A stretch of 64,000 nucleotides of DNA from Chondrilla cf. caribensis (lineage: Eukaryota; Porifera; Demospongiae; Chondrillida; Chondrillidae): positions 2,291,940 to 2,355,939 of the forward strand of contig OZ026563.1 in assembly GCA_964020155.1 (NCBI GenBank), written 5' to 3'. The number at the start of each line of letters is the position of its first letter. Position 1 is the first letter of the stretch. This document shows, in pieces, positions 31,539 through 42,238 of this stretch. The notes below the pieces were generated by a model, which was not told the origin of the DNA, ran no database searches, and saw only the letters and a list, made by a program, of their open reading frames with translations. The position numbers and the translations under genes were made by a program.

Positions 31539-34500
31539 ATGGCGACTGCGATCGGTGCACCTACGTATACCAAGAACGGTAGTACGCAATCTCAAACAAA
31601 AGACCTGCTTTCTAAAAATATCGAGTCACGTCTCAGAGAAGCAGAAATTTGTGCTCGAGACAAAGGATTGTTGAAAAGCCTCAACGAAGCTCTTTTGGTG
31701 GAAGAATATGGCGACGATTGTATTCCCGAAGAATTGAGTATTATTAATTTTAGCGGTTCAGGCATTGAGCGGATGGAGAGCTTTTCATTATTACTGCTCA
31801 CAAGACTTACCGTTTGTATTCTTCGAGACAATTACATAGAGGATATCACTCCACTGGATGTATGTACCAATCTCATCAAGCTGGATGTATCCAACAACCA
31901 AGTTAGTTCAGTCTGTGATATGTTTTGTCTTGCATCATATGTGTATGAAGCGGTTTAGTATTGCTGGACTCTAGGAATATACAGTATCTACACACCTATA
32001 TTCCTGGTCTCATATTATGGTAGGAAGGTAGACACGTACGTATGTATGTATGTAGGTAGTGTATGTTTCTGTATGTACATAGTACTAATATACATGTTTA
32101 GAGTAGCTGTGGTCTGTGTAAGCTAAATTATACTACTGTAGTTATATTATTGTCCAAATTGCGCAATATGCAGTCACTGTGTACTGAATTACTATTGCTC
32201 CATGGATGAGAGCTATGTACGTACATGAGAAGCATACAAGCTTTGTCATGCGTACGTACATACATGTCTGCTAAGTAACATTTGTAAATGAAAGCTGTGT
32301 TGTTCATACATACGTATATATAGGGTTGGTGAATCCCAGGGTCCTAAACCCATTGATTGCTATTACAGTGTACATATATTGAACATGGTCATGTTGCTTA
32401 TGTATGTAGGTATGTATGTACATACGTACATACGTACATACATATAATAGAAATGGTATGTTATTACTAACTCTTGTATACATACTTACATACGTACACA
32501 TGTGCATATACTGTATATACAGTAGAAACTCTACATGGAACCCACATAATTAGTTCATATTCTTCTTGTCAGGATTTTCTCACTACAGTATATATAGTAC
32601 GTATGCATACTCCAGAGGACCAAATAATTCCCAAAAATTGGTTTGTGTTGAGTGTCAGTCATGTTTCCACTGTGCGTACGTATGTAGGTACGTACGTACG
32701 TACGTATGTATTATATGTATACTGTATATATGTATGTACGTGCATTGCATGAATATGCTTACCTATACACGTACATATGTATGTATTAATAATATCATTC
32801 AAAATATTCCACTTCAGATTGCCTGCCTTCCACCAGGGATGTTTTGGGCTCGATTTCCTCAACTCATTGTCCTTTACCTGCACAACAACAATATCCACAA
32901 GTTAAATGAAGTGATACACCTGGGACACTGTACAAAACTACAGATATTGACCCTGAATGGTACCCCAGTCAGCCTTACAAAAGGTTACAGACATACTGTC
33001 GTGAACAGGTTTGTGAATGAAGTTCTTTGTGTTCCCTAGATTCCATGTACTTAAGTACGTATGTATGTATATTATGTGTGACCCTGCAATTACATCAATT
33101 GAAACAAGCTATTTAAGTTGAAATACTCACATGGCTGCAACACACACACACTCGAAGTACGTACTTGGGCATCATTTTAAGGTTCAAGAGAACCTTTGCT
33201 GAAGACATTACGTATGTTTGGGGAATCCTTTGCGCTTAAATTCCAGTTGAATTTCAAATTCTTGGCATTTTGAAATTGGCAATCTGTTTAGCATTATATA
33301 CGTAAATTATAATATGCATGTGAATTTATTGTTGTGGTTACATATAGGAGCCAATTTCATAGTAATAATAATTATATACACATTCACTCACACAAAAAGA
33401 GACAATTAGGCAATTCTAGTCTACAGAGTCGATAGTAGTGTCAATCGCAATGGAATCCATGATGGGAAAAGTATTCTGCACTGCAATAGCAAACCACTGA
33501 ACTGCGTATATATTGAGTGTTATGTACGTACCAGAAGTGGAAATGAAAATAATGTAGGCACTGTCTGTATATACGTACATATACAAAGTGTACACACATG
33601 TACGTATATTAACATACATATGTACGTATGTATCCAGTGTATGTGTTCATATTGCGTTGTATATACGTATGTACGTATACATGTGCTGTTTTTTGTTACA
33701 ATTGGATCCTCCAGTGTCTCTACTTTGAAAGCATTGGATGCTTATGTGATCTCGGATGAAGAAATAGTAGAGAATCTCCCAATGAGTGGAAGGTTTGCTG
33801 CCTTCTCTAAGGAACTGAGATTGAGGAGAATATATCAACTTTGTCCAAAGGTATGTAGTGTGTATACAAAGATATTGTGACAATACAACATGTATTCTTC
33901 CAAATCAAGTACATATGTAGTTAGCACTTCATATAAGTTTCTGTTACTCCCCATATAGCAGGCAACAGCAAGAGATGAGGTACAGGTTCTGAGGTCCTTA
34001 CTAAGTGAGATCAACAGGACAATAGCCAAATGCTCCCCCATCGTAATTCTGCAAAGATATATTCGGGGTTGCTTGACACGTAAGCAGTTGAAAGCTAAGG
34101 GGATCTGTATTCAAAGGTAAGCCCACTGTAATCAATAGCATTTTACATCTATACAGCATATATGTATGTAATATTTGGTACATACGTACGTACGTACGTA
34201 CGTATATACGTATGTACCTATGTATTTACGTACATACATATGTACGTACGTATGTATGTATGTACATGCAATGTAGGGAGTATGTACATACGTACATACG
34301 TTCATATGGTATTGTACGTACGTATATAACTCATATCATGGGAATCCTTATATTTACCTGACATGATGTATACACAATATCTTGTATGTTTTGTTGTAGG
34401 AAACCTTGTGAAGTACTCTCACCCAGGAGTAAACAGACTGCAAAACTCAACCTGAGGCGTCTGCGAAAATCTGACATTTCAGGTGACCCTTTTCAACCCA

Positions 34501-35927
34501 GCCCACCTCGCATACACATCTTTGTGAACATGCAGGAATCTAATGAGAAGGCTGATCATCAACACACCCGTGAAGCTGCTGTACATGCTAAAGAGAAAAC
34601 AGATGAGAGAATGAAGAAGGACCTCCAGGACAGTATACAACAGAGTGACTTAGTTAGATCAAAAGCTGTTAAAATCGTCCAGCCTCCCAAAGCACTAGGG
34701 CATCAATTGACCTGTATAACAGCAGGTACGGATCCATCTGGCAATGAGAATGACATGTCCTCGGTTGAGTCAGATGTGGAGGAGGAAGAAGGTGTCACTG
34801 AGGAGCTTAGAGGACAAGGAATTGACATCCAGTTTTACAATCCAACTGCCAGTATGAAACTGTGTAGAAAATTGGACAGATATTTCATGAAGAAAGCCAC
34901 AGCCAAAATTGAAGCAGTAAAAGCTTCCCAAAGAGTGGTTAGAATCCCTCCAAGTCAGGATGTGCTGCTGAAGGATGACTTGGACTTTCGACGATTGCAT
35001 GGCACAATGAATCTGTCCACACTAGAATCAGTGTCAAGAGCCTACCAAACTGTGAAACAGCAAGATGTAACAGAGTCTAAGAAAACCCTAGTGTTAAATA
35101 AGATGAAGGAGAGGCTGGATGCTAAGAGGAAGATAGATGAATACCGTGAAAAGAAAAAGGAAGAAATTTCACAGTGGAAGCAAACCCATAAGGAAAGCTT
35201 GGAGAAAATGCGTGATCACTGTAACTTTGAGGATGGGCTAAGACGAGAGGTTCACTGTGGAACTGTCAATGTGAAGCGTTTGCAAGAGAAGGGTCGAAGG
35301 AGTGAGGTGGAGTTTGTCCGTGATTTCAGCGCTGTTAACAGCACGGTTTCCGATTCATTGAAAAAGGAAGATCACAAAAGTAGATGTGAGGAAAAACTGA
35401 GAACAAAGCAGTGCAGTGTCAAAGAGGATCGCGAAAATGCATCAGTTAGTCATCAGATGAGAATTCAACAGCAGGAAGAGAAGGCGGAGTTGGTGCGACT
35501 CAAGTCTTCACAGGCTAGATTGCAGTTGATGAGGGACAAGTACAAGGCTCTACTAGATAAACAGAAGGCAGTAAAAGAGAAAGTGGCTAAAGTGAAGAAT
35601 TCTCTCCCGCCATGTACATCTCGCATGACGCACAAAGTCTCTATAAAACCTGTCAAAAGTGATGCTCTTGATCGTAACGTTGTCCTCCAATCTGGATATG
35701 ACAGTGCCATGGATCCTCATGCTGCTTTCAGTCAGAATTCTCCAAACGTTGTGAATATTTCAATGCCTGATAGTAGCTTGGGAGGTCTCACTTACTATGG
35801 CCTACCAGCTGGACGTATCCTTCAACATTACTCTTTTATTAACATGGAGCAAAATGAAGTCAACACAGAAGATGAGTTTTCCCTACCAATGCTTATTGAG
35901 ACTATATCATTGCTACAAAGGAATTAA
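31539..35927 (+). CDS. LRRIQ3: Leucine-rich repeat and IQ-motif protein LRRIQ3
   Basis: Five exons close in frame (791 aa): 31539-31901, 32818-33008, 33715-33850, 33959-34116 and 34400-35927. LRRs occupy roughly residues 60-170 (LTVCILRDNYIEDITPLDVC, LIKLDVSNNQ, LIVLYLHNNNIHKL, LQILTLNGTPVSLTKGYRH). The LRR cap continues with LKALDAYVISDEEI, almost identical to vertebrate LRRIQ3. An IQ motif, VILQRYIRGCLTRKQL, would bind calmodulin. The large last exon is charged and coiled coil (KMKERLDAKRKIDEYREKKK), then low complexity. In other animals LRRIQ3 is expressed mainly in ciliated and testis tissue. The ATG at 31539 (MATAIGAP) is preferred; an upstream in-frame ATG exists at 31434. The exon 4 acceptor is a tandem NAGNAG (33957-33961). 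Confidence 0.92.
34155..34330. repeat. TACG/TATG tetranucleotide repeat tract
   Basis: Alternating tacgtacg and tatgtatg units in the last LRRIQ3 intron. Such self-complementary tracts recur across introns of this window. Confidence 0.8.
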
Positions 35928-36122
35928 ATGATTACAATTCAATAACATCTAACGATAATTCATGTAATAGTAGCACGTTATTTTTATTTCATAATATGTA
36001 TTGATTGTGTTTGAAGTTGCCGCCTATACGTCATAAATAGGGGATTGTCCCTAACACCCTAGCAACCGTCGGTGTTGCTATGGACTCAGAAAACTGTTGC
36101 TCGATGTGACTGTACACTCAAC

Positions 36123-37148
36123 ATGAGCAGAAAGGAGCTAGAAGCCTTGGGAAATCAAAGAGAGTCTTTGGATAATAACCCTTTACTTATCCACGTGAGT
36201 TTATATATAGACACCATTTTGGATACTTGAGTTTTTATCGCACGCACCATCGGCGGCGATATCACTTGGGTAGTGGGTTGGATTAAACTATTTACTGAGA
36301 AATGGTTTACTTATCACGACAGAGCGCACACAACGTAGTACACAAGTCTCGTTTTCACATTATTCCCTACAGTCCCAACTCGGAAAACCAAGGTCAAGAT
36401 GCTTCACCTTGCCGGGACCTGATTTTACTTATGGAATGAAGAACATTTGCGTGGACGGAGGTGCATCTGAAGGTTTGCTGAAAGAGAATCATAACATACA
36501 TATACTCTCTAATATCATTTGAAGCCGATCTACAACAGTGAGAGCAAAAACTGTACCTTTCAGTATTGTAGTTGCATCATCCTAGATCTAGAGTGTTGGA
36601 CTTGTCCTGTGGTGTGTGCTCACTGTTTGAGCTCTGTTTACAGGCAAAGCAGTGCAGCTGTAGCTTACGTAAATGACACATATATGGTAGTGGAAATGAG
36701 TTGTGAATTTCATGATTATAAAAAGGATGAACTTTGCGCATGTGTGTTTAAAACTGTATGTGTTTGGTAACAAACACGGGGATATCCTTATGTAACGATG
36801 TACTCTTTCCCCACTCCATCAAGCTCTGTCTAATTGGTATGTATCCCCTACAAAACAAGTAAACAAGCCAAAAGAATTGGAGAGAGATTTCATCACACTC
36901 AACAAGGCTGCTGTGGAAGCTGGGCTCACAACTGCTTACCAGCAGTCCCAGTTCAGAGCTACTCATGATATTCGTCGTAAACCTCTGGACTCCATAAGAG
37001 AGAAGTCTGGCAAGTCAATAAGGTTCCCCCCAGATATGACATTCGGTATATCTACAAGGTGTGTGTGCTTACACATTCTCATGGGTATATGTGTTTACAT
37101 GTTCTTGTGTTTGTGTATTTGAATGTATATATACATACATATATGTTT

Positions 37149-37226
<78 letters not shown>

Positions 37227-38323
37227 GTGTGAGTGTGAGTATAGATTTTTGCAACATACGTACCTACTGATAAGGGTTAACACTTATGTACTTTTCCTTG
37301 TGACGATAAACATGTATTCTTTCAAAACACGTATGACTGAATATGTCATTCTTCTGGTATGCACAGGCCCTCAACTCCAATATTTGAGCTTCTCAGATAC
37401 AAGTACCAGGATATGTGGCTACAAGATATGAAAGAAAGTGAAAGAAAATTCAGAGAAAGTGATACAGAGAAGGTATGTACGTACCTACGTATGCATGTGC
37501 ATACAACCTGTTTAAACATACTATGTACATGTAGGGAGATATTATGATATTATATCAAACATACGTACGTACGTAAGTTTGCGAAGTATGTATTTCCCAT
37601 TGGATACAGCACTACATATGTACGTACATACATGTATTTGTATGTTCATATGTATATGTGTGTACAGTTACTCCTTTCTATAAGTGCATTTGTTATGATT
37701 GTACCTGTGCCTATGAAGAGATTCGTGCTTTCATGTGGTGCACCAGCCTGCATGTCGCAGATTCTCCATATCTTGTTCTATTGTACTATTGTACTATTAA
37801 ACGCCGTGTATGTACATATGTATATATTATGTATGTTGTTGATTTATTGCTAGAAACGCCAACTTGGGAATATTCGTGAAACTAAAGCATCCATGCTGAG
37901 GAAGTATGTTGAACCAGTGGATCCAGGTCCTTTGTGGCATATGAAGCAGTTCACTAGTGTAAGTCTGTACATATGTATATGCAGTAGGCATGTGCTTTAA
38001 TGAACGGAGTTACTATGAGTTACATGTGCATGCACAGCCATGGTTGTTGTGACTGTCACGAACTCAAGGCTCAAGATTGAATCCACTTTTCAACTCACAT
38101 TGGACCATAATTTTTAACAATATTAATGTGATTGAACAATCTCGGTAATGCTGTACTTTTGAATATCCATACGTATGTCCCTACATATGTGTAGGTTCCC
38201 CCTCGACTGGATACATTCAGATCACCTGAAGCAAGAACCACTGCCTTCCACCATCACTTATCAGACTCCACTTCGCGGAAGGGTGTATTTGGACATGGAG
38301 TTTATGAAACAGCCAAAACTTAA
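36123..38323 (+). CDS. CFAP77: Cilia- and flagella-associated protein 77
   Basis: Six exons close in frame (248 aa): 36123-36194, 36373-36472, 36824-37058, 37367-37472, 37854-37958 and 38195-38323. CFAP77 is a microtubule inner protein of ciliary doublets. Diagnostic blocks are FTLPGPDFTYGMKN, VDGGASEALSNWYVSPTK, LERDFITLNKAAVEAGLTT, QFRATHDIRRKP, RFPPDMTFGISTRPSTPI, ELLRYKYQDMWLQD, LGNIRETKASMLRKYVEP and PPRLDTFRSPEARTTAF, following human CFAP77 in order and spacing. The protein is slightly shorter than human and ends GVYETAKT. The exon 3 donor is a gtgtgtgtg stretch. The gene lies 195 bp after LRRIQ3 on the same strand, and its promoter must fit in that gap. Confidence 0.93.
37149..37222. 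repeat. (GT)n microsatellite in CFAP77 intron
   Basis: Pure GT run about 90 bp past the exon 3 donor. Confidence 0.95.
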
Positions 38324-39214
38324 CACTACCAAGTCTTTACTACTTGACGTAATTGCTGTTAGACATAATATTGTTTATTATTGTGTAATAATGGGATGCA
38401 TTGATCTATTCTTGATTAGATGTGTACTGTTAATAAGCAATGACAGACAAAGTACAAACTATTGTCTACAATGAAATTTATAATTGAAACACTAGTGAAA
38501 CTTAGCAGACAAACAAATATTAAGCTGAACCCACTTGCACTTCTCTGTAATGAAATCTACTACAGTGGAACCTTTCATATCCGGGCGGTGTGGGACCAAG
38601 GGTGCCCGTAACTATGAAACCAACAATTCATTGGATTTGTACAACAATGAAAGTAGAAAATATGATATTCAGTCATCACTGTATAATAATATGTAAAAGA
38701 TACAACAATATCAGGTGTTACAGTCATTAATATTCTTGGCTTTCAAATGAATTGAAGTATGAAATGCAGTGATGTTCGTTTAAGGTTTTGCGCTCTTTTC
38801 ACTTGTCTGTGTTTTAGCTTTCACACACAAGTAGTTAAATCTTAAGTATTGTTTGTTATTGCCAGAAATACTGACGGCATTCCCTCCCCAGTAAATTAAA
38901 ATCGATTCCCCCCTCGAATTAATCGAACGCGTTTCATTTTAAAAGAACCTTCACTGTAGATAAAGCCGTTGCCGTTGTGTAGTTACATGATGCGACAAGT
39001 TGTCTGCATGTTATTGTGATGTGACATGTTCTATTAATTTTGTATCATGTCTACTTGGGGTATATCCGATTTGTCACGAGTCTAGTCCCGCCGGCGCGAA
39101 GCGCCCGAGGGCGAGTAGATATGATACAAGTACACAGAGACTACTCGTCTACAGGAATACCACGAATAATAAGCAAGCGCTTCAGCTGTTACATGTGTGG
39201 AGTCGCGGAAGAGG
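38324..39214. other. Spacer between CFAP77 and Speedy with repeat fragments
   Basis: It holds a tacagtggaacct end at 38561 that resembles the MITE tips at 12840 and 17069, with a tcactgta end near 38950, but the two ends pair poorly. A second element is at 39041-39128. No gene seen. Confidence 0.5.
39041..39128. mobile_element. MITE copy related to 10695-10784, in the Speedy 5' region
   Basis: tgtatcatgtctacttgggg followed by tatatccgatttgtcacgag matches the copy at 10695. The far end gagtagatatgataca mirrors the left tip. It carries a GC-rich centre (cccgccggcgcgaagcgccc) and lies 87 bp upstream of the Speedy start codon. Confidence 0.7.
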
Positions 39215-40027
39215 ATGGTGACTGTCCTGAGTTTCTTCGAAAATCCCGAAGAAGAACCCTATTCCAAGCGGTCCCGTTCTTCTAGAGTTGAAGAATGTGC
39301 TCCTTTCAGTTCCTGCAGTATCTTGTCGAGAAACATGCCCAGAAAAATTCTACAAAGGCAGCGTTCACCCGGGAACGTCTGCCTGACTGCTTTTTTCCGT
39401 CTTCTAGAGAGTGAGGTTGTTCAGGATTTTTTTCTTGTTGACTGCTGTGCCAAAGTCGCAGACAAATACGCGGTAGCAATGGCCTACGTGTATTTTCGAA
39501 GGGTTAACCTGTCTGTTGACCAATACACGATACTCAATTTCTTCGTTGCTTTATACCTGGCCAACGACATGGAAGAGGACGAGGATGACAAGTATGAAAT
39601 ATTTCCGTGGGCTCTCGGGTCTAAGTATAGAAAACGTATACCGTACTTCCTGAAACTGAGAGAAGAAATGTGGAGGAAGATGAATTACAGAGCAGTTGTG
39701 AGCTGCAAGACATGTGAAGAGGTAATTGCAATGGCTCCCAATCATAGTGTGTGGAAGCGCACCCGTCATGACCATCACAGTGGAGCTAAGAGAGGCTATT
39801 TGCATTCCACTCATGGTGTTCCCGGCATGAGATGTGAAGACTGTAAAAGCCTCCGTGACATCTCAAATCAAAGTTGTGATGACAGCATTAATGGTAATTT
39901 GAATAAAGAGAATCATCAAAAAATGCAAGTACCCCCAAAGCAACCAGAAGTTGAGGAACAATGTGATATCCTTGATGAAATTGATGCTGCTAGTCGAAGT
40001 CAAAAATGTATCTATTACAATATATAG
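39215..40027 (+). CDS. SPDYA: Speedy/RINGO cell-cycle activator of CDK1/CDK2
   Basis: A single open frame of 270 aa. RINGO proteins bind and activate CDKs without cyclin and act in meiotic maturation; SpeedyA also tethers meiotic telomeres. The Speedy/RINGO box spans residues ~55-190: [87 protein letters not shown], followed by the basic [11 protein letters not shown]. This matches vertebrate SPDYA in every helix. The ATG at 39215 ([14 protein letters not shown]) is the first in frame after upstream GTG codons. The N terminus is Arg/Ser-rich and the tail acidic. The gene has no intron here, whereas vertebrate SPDYA is split, so a retrogene origin or ancestral intron loss is possible. Confidence 0.92.
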   Translation: MVTVLSFFENPEEEPYSKRSRSSRVEECAPFSSCSILSRNMPRKILQRQRSPGNVCLTAFFRLLESEVVQDFFLVDCCAKVADKYAVAMAYVYFRRVNLSVDQYTILNFFVALYLANDMEEDEDDKYEIFPWALGSKYRKRIPYFLKLREEMWRKMNYRAVVSCKTCEEVIAMAPNHSVWKRTRHDHHSGAKRGYLHSTHGVPGMRCEDCKSLRDISNQSCDDSINGNLNKENHQKMQVPPKQPEVEEQCDILDEIDAASRSQKCIYYNI

Positions 40028-40445
40028 ATCGTTTGAAGATACCATTTCTCAGATTGCATTTCTTCGCTAAATTATCTGGAAAGTCTTCATTGCATACTTT
40101 CCATTAATGCATTTGTCAATGTACCAGCTTTTTCTTGTGTGTATAATGTTGCAATGTAATATTATGTATTATGTGCATAACTTGTGTAAATAATATCGTA
40201 ATTTGCAATTGTGTATCCTGTATATTTTCATGTTATCATGTGTACCCCAAACCTAGATAATTATAAGATGTTGTCCTAACCTTTCTCCATTGCCATCATT
40301 TTTGTATCTACCTACAATCTGTACCCTTCACACTTTTAACTTACGTATATCTTAATATTTCCCCCACTTTATGTTACTATTTAAGTGTATGATAATATAT
40401 TGAATTCTGAACATTAATTTATATTATATTTAATTATTTATAATA

Positions 40446-40477
<32 letters not shown>

Positions 40478-40779
40478 GATGTATATTTGTCTTTGTTCTA
40501 AAATTTAATAAAGTTATTTAATTATATTGATGAAATTTCAATCCAAATTGCCGTCAGACAGAATATAACGTATCTTGCCTACATGTCATTAACTCTCATA
40601 CCATGTTGGATGTTAATTTTACAGTATTGTTATATTATTGAACATTATATATCATTCTGAAGTGCATTTAAATGCAATGATTATGATTATTATTATCATA
40701 ATATAACAGCATAGACAAATGTTTATAAAAATATGATTAAAGAGCAAATTGAATATTGACAGTAAATTAAGCATAAAAT
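40028..40779. other. Convergent AT-rich spacer
   Basis: 3' region shared by Speedy (plus) and HS6ST (minus). It contains a (TTA)n run at about 40453-40478 and the poly(A) signal at 40507; no other gene seen. Confidence 0.5.
40507..40512 (+). terminator. Candidate poly(A) signal (AATAAA) of Speedy
   Basis: AATAAA about 480 bp after the Speedy stop codon, in an AT-rich context. It would give a 3' UTR of about 0.5 kb. Confidence 0.5.
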
Positions 40780-41931
40780 TTACACCTGTTGTATCACTTT
40801 AGCATCATTTATCCTCTCCCAAAATAAATCCGTTGCATATTTATACAGCCTCATGTCTAGTTGGTTCTTCTTAATCACAAGAGAAGTTTCTTCATTGGAG
40901 TACAAAGTTGTCCTGTTTTTTGGTGTTTTTTGAGTAAAAGGGCGTACAAAGCGAACACCAAAGGTGTACTCAAACAGCATCTGACTTTCATACTGAAATT
41001 CTTGCAGGGCAAAATATGACAATTGTTTAAGGTTGTTCATTGCACTAGACAGTAAAATTTCCTCTTTCTGGTATGTCGTGAAACTTTTATCACATGGAAC
41101 CAGTGACCAATCTGCTAACATGAATGTTTGCCGGTTTCCAGCAGGGTTGAAAGGACACTGTAGAAACTGTTTGAAAGACAGTGTTGTTGAATTCGCACCA
41201 TAAAGTTGAAAACACTGGAAAAAACGGACAAATCTGTCATTACATGAATCAACAGAACGGGACATATCCCATCCATGCCCAAAGGAGCGATGCAAGTGCT
41301 CATATTCACTGAAGTAGCGATCAACAGGGTTCCTCATTACAGTCACATACTTGTACAAACGGTTAGTCGTGTTATAGGTTTCCTTATAGAAATCAGGTAC
41401 ACAATCTTGGAGCATAGTCCAGTCTGCGTGTACGCCACACTTCCAACCGGTGGTGTACCTTGAAAACAGCCACGTGTCCTTTCCCAGACGTCTAGGACAC
41501 GTACACATATGTACGAGTTGACTGTGTCCTCTTTGCGATACTATGAAAGGATTTATCGGATGTCGTACTTGCAGGCTTTTAGGCCCGAGGTCGGCTCCAG
41601 TTCTAGGCCAACATAAACAAGGTGTGGGGAGTATCAGATCTAAAAGGTGGAGTCCGAACAATGAGCCAGAAGTCTTCTGAATGTGGAGAAATACCATGAC
41701 GTCTCTGTCCTCGAAGTTAAACTTCGTGCTGTTGCTGCTAGCGCGGACGGTTGATTCTTTGGACACCGAACGGTTTGAGGACTCTACTTTTGCGGGGATC
41801 CATAAGGATGGCATTTCACTCCGGTATACAAAATCGATGCGCATCCACTGATTATGAGTGAATGCGATTAGCGATGTTACCAGAATTGCACTGAGGAGAA
41901 TGATGGCAGACACCTTCCTTTTTCTTTTCAT
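40780..41931 (-). CDS. HS6ST: Heparan-sulfate 6-O-sulfotransferase
   Basis: A single exon of 383 aa. The enzyme transfers sulfate from PAPS to the 6-O position of glucosamine in heparan sulfate, in the Golgi lumen. It is a type II membrane protein: basic MKRKRK, then a hydrophobic anchor (ILLSAILVTSLIAF, residues ~10-25). The 5'-phosphosulfate loop is VFLHIQKTSGSLFG (family FLHIQKTGGT, with Ser for Gly). CTCPRRLGKDTWLFSRYTTGW and CGVHADWTML (with the family's catalytic-type His) follow. The 3'-phosphate loop is VMRNPVDRYFSEYEH, and further family blocks are NRQTFMLADWSLV and LFEYTFGVRFVRPF. N-glycosylation sequons occur in the stem (NRS, NST). Length fits the family. It is head-to-head with the sacsin-like gene, 307 bp between start codons. 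Confidence 0.93.
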   Translation of the reverse strand: MKRKRKVSAIILLSAILVTSLIAFTHNQWMRIDFVYRSEMPSLWIPAKVESSNRSVSKESTVRASSNSTKFNFEDRDVMVFLHIQKTSGSLFGLHLLDLILPTPCLCWPRTGADLGPKSLQVRHPINPFIVSQRGHSQLVHMCTCPRRLGKDTWLFSRYTTGWKCGVHADWTMLQDCVPDFYKETYNTTNRLYKYVTVMRNPVDRYFSEYEHLHRSFGHGWDMSRSVDSCNDRFVRFFQCFQLYGANSTTLSFKQFLQCPFNPAGNRQTFMLADWSLVPCDKSFTTYQKEEILLSSAMNNLKQLSYFALQEFQYESQMLFEYTFGVRFVRPFTQKTPKNRTTLYSNEETSLVIKKNQLDMRLYKYATDLFWERINDAKVIQQV

Positions 41932-42238
41932 GGTGTTTCTTCCTTGGCCTAAGACATATCCAGTCTTAGACTAGCTAGTTAACTGACTAGAAGGACATCT
42001 AGTCGCTCTGTAAAATGTCTGTTCCTTTGTCCATCAAACGCCCAGAAGGCGTGGAGTTGGTGTAGCAGGACGCCTTCACGTGCACGGCAATATTCTGCGA
42101 AACGGCGACGTTCCTGGAACGAAAAGTACTTGGAACGAAAAATCGTTTTCTCTTTCACTTTGTGAAGAGTAGATTCTGGAGGAGTAAGACTTAAGGAAAA
42201 TCGAATAAGCTATCTCTACTGCAAAAGTAGCGTCAACC
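41932..42238. promoter_or_regulatory. Divergent promoter of HS6ST and the sacsin-PARP gene
   Basis: A 307-bp head-to-head spacer, relatively GC-rich compared with its surroundings. A near-duplicate ttcctggaacgaaaa / acttggaacgaaaa lies at 42111-42140. Promoter function is inferred. Confidence 0.4.

Noticed and set aside
38561..38959. Complete Tigger/pogo-like element between tacagtggaacct and ttcactgta
   Set aside because: The two ends share only about eight bases in inverted orientation, too little to call an element.
39197..39214. GTG-initiated extension of the Speedy frame
   Set aside because: Nuclear genes rarely start at GTG, and an ATG follows six codons later.
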